Assembly: GCA_964440985.1 (NCBI GenBank)
Contig: CAYTWE010000003.1
Coordinates: 1-64,000, forward strand
Direction: 5' to 3'
Origin: UBA1731 sp964440985
GTDB lineage: Bacteria > Verrucomicrobiota > Kiritimatiellia > RFP12 > UBA1067
DNA length: 64,000 bases
The stretch's first letter is position 1; each line of letters begins with the position of its first letter. Below, in pieces: positions 52,517 through 61,033 of this stretch. The position numbers and the translations under genes are program-made. Below the pieces are notes generated by a model. The model worked only from the letters and a program-made list of their open reading frames with translations. It did no database searches and had not been told where the DNA came from.

Positions 52517-52522
52517 ATTATA
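52517..52522 (-). promoter_or_regulatory. -10 box of the gspF-pseudopilin cassette
   Basis: A perfect TATAAT on the minus strand, here without the TGn extension. Expected leader about 50 bases. Confidence 0.5.
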
Positions 52523-52549
52523 TGAAAACCGGTTTCGCAAATCAAGCGG

Positions 52550-53341
52550 TCAACGCCCGAACCGTCCCATTGACGTGAACTTGGCGTACCGCCTGTCTAT
52601 CAGCTCCTCCACGGGGAGACGCGAAAGCTCCTTCAGTGCCGCACCGATCGACTTCTTGAGATTCGCCATGAGGTTCTTCTCCGGGATGATCTCGTCTATC
52701 GCGCCGAGCCGCTTCAGATCGGGGGCGGTGATCTTCAAAGCCTCCGCCGCCTCCGCCGCCTTTGCGCCGTCGCGCCAGAGGATGCCGGCGCACCCCTCCG
52801 GGGAGATCACCGAATACACGGCGTTCTCAAGCATGAGAATCCTGTCGCCGACCGCTATCGCCAACGCGCCGCCGGAGCCGCCCTCGCCCGTGACGACCAC
52901 GATGACAGGCGTCTTGAGCGCAGCGAAGAACTCAAGCGACTTCGCGATCGCCTCCGCCTGCCCGCGGGCCTCGGCGGTGTCGCCGGGATACGCTCCCGGC
53001 GTGTCGACGAACGTCACCACCGGAACGTGGAACTTCTCGGCAAGCTTCGCGAGACGCATCGCCTTGCGGTAGCCGTCCGGGTTCGCCATGCCAAAGTTCG
53101 CGGCCATGTTCTCCTCGACCGTCGCGCCTTTGTGATGTCCGAGAACGAGCGCCCTGTGGCCGGCGAGCGTCGCGAAACCGCCGATCAGCCCCCTGTCGTC
53201 GTTTACGAGCCTGTCGCCGTGCAGCTCCTCAAAGTCCGAGCAAAGCGCCTTTACGAAATCGAAGATGTGCGGACGCTTTGCGTCACGCGCCAGTTTCACG
53301 CGATCGTACGCTGTGACTGATTTTGTCTTGGCTTTAGCCAT
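52550..53341 (-). CDS. accA: Acetyl-CoA carboxylase carboxyltransferase subunit alpha
   Basis: With AccD it moves the carboxyl group from biotin to acetyl-CoA, the first step of fatty acid synthesis. The core is complete (FEELHGDRLVNDDRGLIGGF, VTFVDTPGAYPGDTAEARGQ, VTGEGGSGGALAIAVGDRIL). At 263 residues it lacks about 55 N-terminal residues of the usual 319, the helical segment before TAYDRVKLARD. Lies 50 bases downstream of accD, in the same unit. Confidence 0.96.
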   Translation of the reverse strand: MAKAKTKSVTAYDRVKLARDAKRPHIFDFVKALCSDFEELHGDRLVNDDRGLIGGFATLAGHRALVLGHHKGATVEENMAANFGMANPDGYRKAMRLAKLAEKFHVPVVTFVDTPGAYPGDTAEARGQAEAIAKSLEFFAALKTPVIVVVTGEGGSGGALAIAVGDRILMLENAVYSVISPEGCAGILWRDGAKAAEAAEALKITAPDLKRLGAIDEIIPEKNLMANLKKSIGAALKELSRLPVEELIDRRYAKFTSMGRFGR

Positions 53342-53391
53342 TGCAACTCCTTAAATGCGAAACACCTGTCAACCTGAACCGCCGACCGCCG

Positions 53392-54213
53392 TCAAAACCC
53401 GAAATAGTGGAGCATCTTCACGATGAACGCCTTGAGTTCCGTGCGCGGCACGATCTTGTCGATGAATCCGTGCGCCAGAAGGTACTCCGCCGTCTGGAAG
53501 TCGTCAGGCAGCTTCTGGTGTATCGTGTTCTCGATCACGCGGCGGCCGGCGAACCCGATCAGCGCCCCAGGCTCCGTTATGTTGATGTCGCCGAGCATCG
53601 CATACGACGCGGAGACGCCGCCAGTCGTCGGGTCGGTGAGCACGGAGATGTACGGAAGCCCGGCATCCTTGAGCCTCCCGATTGCAGCCGACGTCTTGGC
53701 CATCTGCATGAGGGAGAGGATGCCTTCGTGCATCCGGGCGCCGCCGGATGCGGAGCAGAGCACGAGCGGACGGCGCTCGGCGATCGCCTGTTCGGCGGCA
53801 CGGCAGATGCGCTCGCCCGTTCCCGTGCCGAGTGAACCGCCCATGAAAGCGAAATCCATCACGCCGAGCATCACCGGAACACCGCCCATCGCAGCCGTTC
53901 CGACTACAACCGATTCCGTTTCGCCGGTCTTGGCGATCGTCGCCTCAACCTTGTCCTTGTAGGCGCCGGAGGCATCATGGAACTTGAGGTGGTCGGAATA
54001 CGACACGTCGCGGAACAGTTCGATGAACGTCCCTTCATCGGCAAGAAGCGCAATGCGTGCGCGCGCCTTCATGCGTCCGTGGTAGCCGCACTCCGGGCAT
54101 ATGCCCTTCCAGTCCTTCTTCGCAAAATACTTTCTGCAGCGCGGGCACACCGTCCACAGCTCCTTGCTCTGCGGGATAGCCGCCTTCTCTGCCGTCTTTT
54201 CAAACCATGCCAT
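53392..54213 (-). CDS. accD: Acetyl-CoA carboxylase carboxyltransferase subunit beta
   Basis: Partner of AccA. Start at 54213 chosen for TAAGGAGATTCCG upstream. The four-Cys zinc ribbon is near residues 24-46 (CPRCRKYF and CPECGYHG), and the carboxyltransferase core follows (GGVPVMLGVMDFAFMGGSLG, SGGARMHEGILSLMQMAKT). 273 residues, normal length. It comes first in the accD-accA unit. Confidence 0.97.
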   Translation of the reverse strand: MAWFEKTAEKAAIPQSKELWTVCPRCRKYFAKKDWKGICPECGYHGRMKARARIALLADEGTFIELFRDVSYSDHLKFHDASGAYKDKVEATIAKTGETESVVVGTAAMGGVPVMLGVMDFAFMGGSLGTGTGERICRAAEQAIAERRPLVLCSASGGARMHEGILSLMQMAKTSAAIGRLKDAGLPYISVLTDPTTGGVSASYAMLGDINITEPGALIGFAGRRVIENTIHQKLPDDFQTAEYLLAHGFIDKIVPRTELKAFIVKMLHYFGF

Positions 54214-54237
54214 CGGAATCTCCTTAAATGTCCGCCG

Positions 54238-54246
54238 ATTATACCA
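54238..54246 (-). promoter_or_regulatory. Extended -10 promoter of accD-accA
   Basis: The minus strand reads TGGTATAAT within TGTGGTATAATCG. Predicted leader about 18 bases. Confidence 0.7.
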
Positions 54247-54273
54247 CAAAAGCCGCGGAGTCACGCAACTGCA

Positions 54274-55662
54274 TCAGGCCTTGACCTCCCAGCCCGGCTC
54301 GTACTCGCGTGTCCAGAACTTTGCCGCCGCACAGCGAGGGTCTTTGAGCCTGCCCGTCTGCGGATCTACATGCACCGCTTCGCCGGTCGTCATCGACACG
54401 TTTCCGAGTTCCGTCAGGAGGTTGGACTTCAGCGACGAATCAATGGGCTGCGCCGTGTCGAGGCATTTCTCGCGGACGCATTTCACGAAGCGGGCGACAT
54501 GGCAGCGGTCGCAGCCGCGAATCGGGTCGGAAAGCCGCGTGTCACCGACCTGCGCCGCAGGGTCTGCTTCGTTCGCCGCCCATTCCTTTATGAGCTTCTT
54601 GCCGGTGCGGTCATAGACTGCCGATTCGCCGAGCGGACCGAAGAACGCAAGCCCGTCGTCGCAGTAGACGAGACAGCCCGTCCACTTCCCCATGAACGGG
54701 AACGCGCCGGCATGAGAGCATCCCTCCCAGGTGAGGTACTTCTTGTCCGGGAACTGAACCGTGAGCATGTGGGTGTCGTCCCAGTTCCAGTCCTCCCCCT
54801 CGCAGAAGAGGTGTCCGCCGCCGGCGTAGACCCTCTCCGGCCACTCCGCACCGAGCGCCCAGCGTCCGATGTCCACAAAATGCAGCCCGTTGTTCGGAAG
54901 GTCGCCCGTGCCGTAGCCGCGGAAGAAGCGCCAGTTGTAGTGGACGATGTTCGTGCGATACTCCGTGCGCGGTGCGCAGCACTGCCACAGATCCCAGTCG
55001 AGCCATTCAGGGACAGGGGCCGGCTTCACGTTCCTGATCGCCGGACGGTCGCTCATGCACCACGCCTTCGCCCAATGCGGCTTGCCGTACGCGCCTGAGC
55101 GGATCGCCGCCACAGCCTGCTGCGTCGCATACGAGCTGCGCCGCTGTGTGCCGAGCTGGAACACCACCCCGGTCTTGCGCTGCACTTCGGCAAGAACCTC
55201 GGCCTCGCCGGCCGTCACGCCGATCGGTTTCTCAAGGTAGACCGCCTTGCCGGCCTTCATCGCCGCGCAGGCGATGTACACGTGGCTGTGGTCTGGCGTC
55301 GCGACGATTACGCCGTCTATGGACGGATCGGCAACCACTTCGCGGAAATCCTTGACCTTGCGCGGCATACTGCCAGAAATCTGCTTCACGGTCTCCGCCG
55401 CAAGATCCATCGCCGTGGAATCCACATCGCACACCACGGAGATTGCGCAGTCGGGAAGCTCGGCGAAGCGGCTCATCACCTGAAAGCCGCGCCCGCGCCC
55501 GCCCTTTGGATCTACGACAAAGCCGTTCCCGTGATCCGCAGTCCTTGCGCATCCGATGATGGCAAGTGAAACCTTGCCGGACGGCGCCCCGAACACTGTG
55601 TTGGCTGACGCAATAGCGAACGCACCCGCGCCGGCGGTCTTGATGAAGTCTCTACGGTTCAT
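54274..55662 (-). CDS. Tat-exported Gfo/Idh/MocA-family oxidoreductase, second copy
   Basis: A 462-residue protein with a twin-arginine signal (MNRRDFIKTAGAGAFAIASA). Rossmann part VSLAIIGCARTADHGNGF and VVCDVDSTAMDLA, then the family motif AVYLEKPIGVTAGEA. The C-terminal domain ends in a Trp-rich tail. Its start has GGAG nine bases upstream. It is only distantly similar to the copy at 37549-38937. Substrate unknown; exported members are thought to act on sugars or glycan parts. Confidence 0.9.
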   Translation of the reverse strand: MNRRDFIKTAGAGAFAIASANTVFGAPSGKVSLAIIGCARTADHGNGFVVDPKGGRGRGFQVMSRFAELPDCAISVVCDVDSTAMDLAAETVKQISGSMPRKVKDFREVVADPSIDGVIVATPDHSHVYIACAAMKAGKAVYLEKPIGVTAGEAEVLAEVQRKTGVVFQLGTQRRSSYATQQAVAAIRSGAYGKPHWAKAWCMSDRPAIRNVKPAPVPEWLDWDLWQCCAPRTEYRTNIVHYNWRFFRGYGTGDLPNNGLHFVDIGRWALGAEWPERVYAGGGHLFCEGEDWNWDDTHMLTVQFPDKKYLTWEGCSHAGAFPFMGKWTGCLVYCDDGLAFFGPLGESAVYDRTGKKLIKEWAANEADPAAQVGDTRLSDPIRGCDRCHVARFVKCVREKCLDTAQPIDSSLKSNLLTELGNVSMTTGEAVHVDPQTGRLKDPRCAAAKFWTREYEPGWEVKA

Positions 55663-55737
55663 AGCATCTCGCTCCATGTTTCAGATGTTTGCCGCCCCCG
55701 CGCCCGCCACCCGGCAACAGCGCAGGGATTGCCGCCA

Positions 55738-55746
55738 ATTATACCA
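55738..55746 (-). promoter_or_regulatory. Extended -10 promoter of the 54274-55662 gene
   Basis: The minus strand reads TGGTATAAT within TTGTGGTATAATTGG. Leader about 70 bases, the longest of the set. Confidence 0.65.
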
Positions 55747-55773
55747 CAAGCGGGGCGCACCCGCGATGCGCCG

Positions 55774-57720
55774 TCACTTCAGCGACGCAAGCAGTCCGCC
55801 GGCAAGCACAAGATGCCGCTCGCGGTCGGAAAGGGCTGTCGTCGCCGTGAACGTCCTGCCGCCGGCGCGGATCGTCACCTTGCCGTCGCCCTCGACCGCT
55901 GCGCGGACATTGCCGAACTCAAGCCGGTCTCCCGCGTTGAGCGAATCGTAGTCCGCCGCATCGTCGAAGATGAACGGCACGATTCCGAAGTTGATGAGGT
56001 TTGCGCGGTGGATGCGCTCGATGGACTTCGCCAGCACGGCCTTGACGCCGAGATACATCGGACACAGCGCAGCGTGTTCGCGGCTCGAACCCTGTCCGTA
56101 GCTCTCACCGGCGACAATCACGTTCGCAAGCCCCGCCTTGCGGTTTTCAAGGCACTTGTCATGGAACTTCGGGTCGCACGGCTCGAAGACGAACTTCGCG
56201 TACTCGGGAATGTTAGACCTGAACTTCAGACGGGCGCCGGCCGGCATTATGTGATCGGTGGTTATCTTGTCGCCGACCTTGATTGCACACGCGCCGCTGA
56301 ACGACGCCGGAAGCGGTTCGCCCTTCGGCACCTGGGCGATGTTCGGCCCGCGCACGATCTTCGCGCCCCTCACGCCCTTCCCCGCCGTGCTGCGGTAGAG
56401 GAACATCGAATCGTCGATGGGGAACTTCGACGGCGCCGGAACTGCGCTCACGGTATGCTTGCGGGGATCCGCAACCTTTCCGGAAAGGGCGCTCGCCGCA
56501 GCCGTCTCAGGGGATACGAGGTAGACCTGCGCGGACTTCGTTCCGCTGCGCCCTTCGAAATTGCGGTTGTTGGTGCGGAGCGACACCGCGCCGGTGCGCG
56601 GACTCATGTGCGCCCCGATGCAGAACCCGCAGGCGTTTTCAAGGATGCGGCAGCCCGCCTTGACGAGCGTGGCGAGAGAGCCGTCCGCCGCCAACATGCT
56701 CACGACCTGACGCGAACCGCAGGCTATGCCGACCTCCACGTCGTCTGCGACGTGCTTGCCCTTGAGCATGAGGGCGACAGTGCGGATGTCGCGGTAGGAG
56801 CTGTTTGTGCAGGAGCCGATCATTATCTGGTTCACCGCCGTTCCGGACATCTTGCGCACGGTCACGATGTTGCCGGGCGAATGCGGCGCCGCCATCAGCG
56901 GCTCAAGCTTCGAGAGGTCAATCTCGTATACGTCATCGTACGCCGCTCCGCGATCTGCCGTAAGCTCAACCCAGTCCTTTGCGCGACCCTGTGCGGCGAG
57001 GAACTTCTTCGTGACGGAATCGCTCGGAAACACGCTCGTCGTCACGCCAAGCTCCGCGCCCATGTTCGTGATCGTTGCACGGCTCGGCACGTCGAGCGTC
57101 TTTACGCCGGGGCCGAAGTATTCGAATATCCAGCCGACGTTGCCCTTCGTGCCGAAGCGTTCGAGAACCTTCAGTATCACGTCCTTCGCGCTCACGCCCT
57201 TCGGCATCCTGCCGGTGAGCTTGATGCCGCGCACCTTCGGCGTGGGGATGTGGAATGCGCCGCCCGCCATGGCGACTGCGATGTCTATGCCGCCGGCCCC
57301 GATCGCGATCATGCCGATTCCGCCGCCCGTCGGCGTGTGGGAGTCGCTTCCGAGAAGCGTCTTGCCGGGCTTGCCGAAGCGCTCAAGGTGCAGCTGGTGG
57401 CAGATGCCGTTGCCGGCCTTCGAGTACACGATTCCGTACTTTTTCGCGATGGACGCAAGGAAGTCGTGGTCGTCGGCGTTCTCGAACCCGATCTGAACGG
57501 TGTTGTGGTCAACGTACGAGACGGCAAGCTCGTTGCGCACGTGCGGAACGTCCATCGATTCGAACTGCAGATACGCCATGGTGCCCGTCGCATCCTGCGT
57601 GAGCGTCTGGTCTATGCGTATGCCAAGCTCCCTGTCCGTCGCCGGATCTCCCTCCACAAGATGTGCCGCAATTATCTTGCGCGTGACGTTCATCGGTTCT
57701 TTCCTGTCGACTTTCTTCAT
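55774..57720 (-). CDS. Aconitate hydratase
   Basis: Interconverts citrate and isocitrate in the TCA cycle through a [4Fe-4S] cluster. At 648 residues it belongs to the shorter monomeric group, clearly shorter than AcnA (about 890). Cluster Cys residues are in IGSCTNSSYRDI and in ENACGFCIGAHMSPR; other landmarks are LLGSDSHTPTGGGIGMIAIG, VGDKITTDHIMPAGAR and VIVAGESYGQGSSREHAA. The start at 57720 has AGGAGGG four bases upstream; an in-frame ATG at 57693 is possible. It stands alone between the oxidoreductase and the UDG-like gene. Confidence 0.95.
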   Translation of the reverse strand: MKKVDRKEPMNVTRKIIAAHLVEGDPATDRELGIRIDQTLTQDATGTMAYLQFESMDVPHVRNELAVSYVDHNTVQIGFENADDHDFLASIAKKYGIVYSKAGNGICHQLHLERFGKPGKTLLGSDSHTPTGGGIGMIAIGAGGIDIAVAMAGGAFHIPTPKVRGIKLTGRMPKGVSAKDVILKVLERFGTKGNVGWIFEYFGPGVKTLDVPSRATITNMGAELGVTTSVFPSDSVTKKFLAAQGRAKDWVELTADRGAAYDDVYEIDLSKLEPLMAAPHSPGNIVTVRKMSGTAVNQIMIGSCTNSSYRDIRTVALMLKGKHVADDVEVGIACGSRQVVSMLAADGSLATLVKAGCRILENACGFCIGAHMSPRTGAVSLRTNNRNFEGRSGTKSAQVYLVSPETAAASALSGKVADPRKHTVSAVPAPSKFPIDDSMFLYRSTAGKGVRGAKIVRGPNIAQVPKGEPLPASFSGACAIKVGDKITTDHIMPAGARLKFRSNIPEYAKFVFEPCDPKFHDKCLENRKAGLANVIVAGESYGQGSSREHAALCPMYLGVKAVLAKSIERIHRANLINFGIVPFIFDDAADYDSLNAGDRLEFGNVRAAVEGDGKVTIRAGGRTFTATTALSDRERHLVLAGGLLASLK

Positions 57721-57756
57721 TTTCCCTCCTGTTTGAATCGTGTGTTGTGTCCAAAA

Positions 57757-58425
57757 TCAACCTATCCTTGCGACTGCGGATTTTATGTCGTTCCACATTT
57801 CACGCTTGGCCTCGTTCATGTGCGGGGAATCCGGCTGAAAATGCGTGAATATGAAATCCGGTGAGAACGTGGTGATCGCCGGAATGCCGCCCACCGTAAG
57901 CCACGCGCCACGTACCGGACGCGCCGTCGGAAGCCGCTTCCGCATCGCATCGGAGCCGAGCATCACGATTACGCGGGCCCTGCACCGTTCGTTCATCAGC
58001 AGGCGCACCCCAGGCCGGATCTTGTCGATGGCCGCAAACGTCCTGCGCATCGCCTCCGCACCGGCATCCGAAAGCGGCCGCCCCGTGAAGAACGCAATGT
58101 CGCATTCCGCCGCCTCTCCGGGTGCGGCGGGAGCGGACTGCACGGCAGACGGTGCGACCGGAACGGATTGCGCCTTGGGTGAAGCGACCGGAATCGGCGT
58201 GGCGGAACCCTTCCGCAGCATCGGCTCAGCCTGTACGGAAGCCGGCGGCGTTCCTGTCGCCGCGTTCCCGGTTGCGGCATCGCCCGGAGTGGCGGGGGCG
58301 CCCGGCGACGGCGGCTTTTCGCACTCCGGCGGCACGAGAAGCGCACGGTCGATCTCAACCGTGCGCGTCCCCAGCTCCCGCTCGAGCTCCAGGTTCTCAA
58401 GAATCTGATCGTAGATGTCCATCAT
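57757..58425 (-). CDS. Uracil-DNA glycosylase-like protein, probably degenerate
   Basis: A 222-residue protein. Residues 1-35 form a helix typical of the start of family 4/5 UDGs in PVC bacteria (MMDIYDQILENLELEREL). A Pro/Ala-rich linker of about 70 residues follows, then a short UDG-like part: VIVMLGSDAMRKRL, PVRGAWLTVGGIPAITTFSPDFIF (the usual place of the THPS/AYHP motif) and KREMWNDIKSAV. The catalytic N-terminal motif (GEAPG-like) and the cluster cysteines of family 4 are not visible. It may be inactive, regulatory, or a very divergent enzyme. Start codons at 58425 and 58422 are adjacent; no clear ribosome site. Confidence 0.65.
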   Translation of the reverse strand: MMDIYDQILENLELERELGTRTVEIDRALLVPPECEKPPSPGAPATPGDAATGNAATGTPPASVQAEPMLRKGSATPIPVASPKAQSVPVAPSAVQSAPAAPGEAAECDIAFFTGRPLSDAGAEAMRRTFAAIDKIRPGVRLLMNERCRARVIVMLGSDAMRKRLPTARPVRGAWLTVGGIPAITTFSPDFIFTHFQPDSPHMNEAKREMWNDIKSAVARIG

Positions 58426-58496
58426 CCGGCTGTGTCTGCTGCGGCCGGACCGACAGTCCTGCACGGCGGATGCGGGTCTCCGCCATGCGGCATCCG

Positions 58497-59528
58497 TCAG
58501 TCCTTTTTCCCGAACCCGTACGGATTCATCGACTGCCAGCGCCAGAGGTCTTCGCACATCTTCTCGATGCCGCGCTCGGCCTTCCAGCCCAGCTCCTCCT
58601 TGGCGAACGACGGATCGGCCCAGCACTCCGCCACGTCACCGGGGCGGCGGGGCTTTATCACGTAAGGAACGGTGCGTCCGCTCGCCTTCTCGAACGCCTT
58701 GACGATCTGAAGGACGGAGTAGCCGTTGCCCGTGCCGAGATTGATGATCTTGAGACCGTAGTCATCCGCCTTCTCAAGACGCTCCACCGCCTTGAGATGC
58801 GCATTGGCGAGATCGACCACGTGGATGTAGTCGCGCACACCCGTGCCGTCCGGCGTGGGATAGTCGTTTCCGAACACCGAAAGCTCCTTGAGCCGCCCTA
58901 TCGCGACCTGCGCGACGTACGGCAGGAGGTTGTTCGGGATTCCGGCGGGGTCTTCGCCGATGAGTCCGCTCTCGTGCGCACCGATCGGATTGAAGTAGCG
59001 CAAAAGTATCACGTTCCACGACGGATCCGCCTTCTGCACATCCCTGAACACCTGCTCCATCATCAGCTTCGTCCAGCCGTACGGGTTGGTGCATCCGGGC
59101 GTGGGGAAGTCTTCGCGGATCGGCACCGACTTCGGCTGCCCGTATACCGTGGCGCTGGACGAGAACACGATGTTCTTGCAGTTGTGCGCGGCAAGCACCT
59201 TCAGCAGGGTGAACGTTCCGCCAAGATTGTTCTGGTAGTACTTGAGCGGAATCTGGACGGACTCGCCGACGGCTTTAAGCGCGGCGAAATGTATCGTTGC
59301 ATCGAACGGTGCCTCTGCGGAGACGATTCCGTCAAGCGCCGCCTCATCGCGGATGTCCGCCTTGTAGAACTTCACGTCCTTGCCGGTGATCTGCTTGACG
59401 CGACGGAGCGACTCCTCGGAGGAGTTGCAGAGGTTGTCCACGACCACGACTTCGTGTCCGGCGTTGAGAAGCTCAACGCAAGTATGGCTGCCGATGAATC
59501 CGGCGCCGCCGGTAACAAACACCTTCAT
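58497..59528 (-). CDS. galE: UDP-glucose 4-epimerase
   Basis: Interconverts UDP-glucose and UDP-galactose (extended SDR). 343 residues, normal length. NAD motif VTGGAGFIGSHTC at the start, SSSATVYGQPKSVPI and the catalytic YxxxK in NPYGWTKLMMEQV, then RYFNPIGAHESGLIGEDP and GTGVRDYIHVVDLANAH. Ribosome site GAGAGG. It follows efp by 27 bases and would feed surface-sugar synthesis. Confidence 0.97.
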   Translation of the reverse strand: MKVFVTGGAGFIGSHTCVELLNAGHEVVVVDNLCNSSEESLRRVKQITGKDVKFYKADIRDEAALDGIVSAEAPFDATIHFAALKAVGESVQIPLKYYQNNLGGTFTLLKVLAAHNCKNIVFSSSATVYGQPKSVPIREDFPTPGCTNPYGWTKLMMEQVFRDVQKADPSWNVILLRYFNPIGAHESGLIGEDPAGIPNNLLPYVAQVAIGRLKELSVFGNDYPTPDGTGVRDYIHVVDLANAHLKAVERLEKADDYGLKIINLGTGNGYSVLQIVKAFEKASGRTVPYVIKPRRPGDVAECWADPSFAKEELGWKAERGIEKMCEDLWRWQSMNPYGFGKKD

Positions 59529-59555
59529 TTTGGTTGCCTCTCGCAGAGTGCGCGG

Positions 59556-60131
59556 TTACTTGGTTGCGGTGCGGTCGTTGTATTCGCCCGTCTCGGTGTT
59601 GATGCGGATGACGTCGCCTTCGTTGATGAAGAGCGGCACAGGGAGCGTGTATCCGCCCTCGACCGTCGCCGGCTTCGTCACCTTTCCGGAGGCCGTGTTG
59701 CCCTTCACGCCAGGTTCGACCTTCGTGACCTTGCGCGTGACGAGCTGAGGGAGCGCAACGCCGATGACCTTGTCGTTGAAGAACAGCGCAGAGACCTCCA
59801 TCTCGTCCATGAGGAAGTACTTCTTGTCGCCCATGACGTCCGCCGCCACGCGAATCTCCTCGAAGTTCTCGTCCGTGAACACGAACGCCGTGCCGTCGTC
59901 ATACGAATAGGTGACGTCGCGCTGGATAAGCTCCGGCTTCTCGAACTTGTCTCCAGAACGGTAGCTGCGGCTCATTCCGCCGCCAGTTATCATGTTGCGG
60001 AGCTTGCAGTTGTAGATCGCCTGTCCCTTGCCGGGCTTGGAGAAGTCAAACTCCGTGATTTCCCAAGGCTCGCCGTCAATCAAAAGCTTGACGCCCTTGT
60101 GCAATTCTCCCGCTCCGATTACTTCGCCCAT
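59556..60131 (-). CDS. efp: Elongation factor P
   Basis: Relieves ribosome stalling at proline runs, fitting a genome with many Pro-rich proteins such as the ABC-operon and VWA anchors. 191 residues; start at 60131 with AAGGAGC. The modified-residue loop reads SKPGKGQAIY, with Lys35 at the tip, so a lysine-type modification (EpmA/B-like) is likely. The typical ends FINEGDVIRINTETGEYNDR are present. First gene of the efp-galE unit. Confidence 0.96.
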   Translation of the reverse strand: MGEVIGAGELHKGVKLLIDGEPWEITEFDFSKPGKGQAIYNCKLRNMITGGGMSRSYRSGDKFEKPELIQRDVTYSYDDGTAFVFTDENFEEIRVAADVMGDKKYFLMDEMEVSALFFNDKVIGVALPQLVTRKVTKVEPGVKGNTASGKVTKPATVEGGYTLPVPLFINEGDVIRINTETGEYNDRTATK

Positions 60132-60180
60132 CTTGTGCTCCTTAGTTGCTTGTCTGTTCTTGAAATGAAATTTGTCTTGT

Positions 60181-60186
60181 ATTATA
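60181..60186 (-). promoter_or_regulatory. -10 box of efp-galE
   Basis: A perfect TATAAT on the minus strand, preceded by CGG rather than TGG. Predicted leader about 43 bases. Confidence 0.55.
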
Positions 60187-60308
60187 CCGAAAACGCCACA
60201 TCCCCGCAACTCGCAGATGAATTTCACTTGGCCGCCCACGCATCATCGGCATTTCTCCGCAAAGGCGGACGCACACTGCATCGCGTACGGCCATGGCGCC
60301 GCATGGCT

Positions 60309-60980
60309 CTACCCGGTCTGCCGGGACGAGAGGTCCGCAACCCCGGCCTCGTTGAAACGGCGCCTGCGCACGGTCGCGTTCGCCGCATTCACGGCGGCGT
60401 AGCGCGGGCACGTCTCAATATGATCGTTTATGATGCCACAGGCCTGAAGATGGGAGTAGACCGTGACCGGGCCAAGATACTTGAATCCGCGCTGGCGAAG
60501 ATCCTCACTGATGTCCGCCGACAGCCCGTTCGACGCAGGGATCAGCCCCTTGCCGTGCCTGTCGTAGAGAATTGTCTTGCCGTCCGAAAAGCCCCAGATG
60601 TATGCCGTGAAAGTGCCGAACGTCCGACGAACCTCGATGAACGCCCGCGCATTTTGGATGACGGCCTCAATCTTCCGGCGCGAACGTATCATGCCGTCGT
60701 GCGCAAGGATCCGCTCAACGTCGGCATCTCCGTAGGTGGCGATCCTGTCGAAGTCGAAACGCTTGAAGACGGTACGGAATATCTCCCGCTTCTTCATCAT
60801 GAGATCCCAGCTCAGGCCACACTGCATGACCTCCATCATGAGATACTCGAACTGGCGTCTGTCGTCACGGACAGGCATCCCCCATTCCTCGTCGTGGTAT
60901 CGGCGGGTGATTTCGGATACGCACCCCCAGCTGCATGGCTTCGCGCCATCGGCGTTTGCATCACCGGCATCGATGTGCAT
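60309..60980 (-). CDS. tag: DNA-3-methyladenine glycosylase I
   Basis: Base-excision enzyme that removes 3-methyladenine. 223 residues; the family start PCSWGCVSEITRRYHDEEWG, then FEYLMMEVMQCGLSWDLMMK and IIRSRRKIE-like helices. The zinc set is complete: Cys and His near the start and the H-x3-C in NDHIETC. The C-terminus has about 25 extra basic residues. Ribosome site AAAGGG. Confidence 0.95.
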   Translation of the reverse strand: MHIDAGDANADGAKPCSWGCVSEITRRYHDEEWGMPVRDDRRQFEYLMMEVMQCGLSWDLMMKKREIFRTVFKRFDFDRIATYGDADVERILAHDGMIRSRRKIEAVIQNARAFIEVRRTFGTFTAYIWGFSDGKTILYDRHGKGLIPASNGLSADISEDLRQRGFKYLGPVTVYSHLQACGIINDHIETCPRYAAVNAANATVRRRRFNEAGVADLSSRQTG

Positions 60981-61033
60981 CTCAAGCCCTTTCAGTTTCC
61001 TCTATCGTCAGGCTCCGCATCGCCGCCGAAACT

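Noticed and set aside
58430..58496. Hairpin behind galE as a terminator
   Set aside because: CGGATGC/GCATCCG can pair, but the loop is long and no T-run follows; it may as well be chance in GC-rich DNA.
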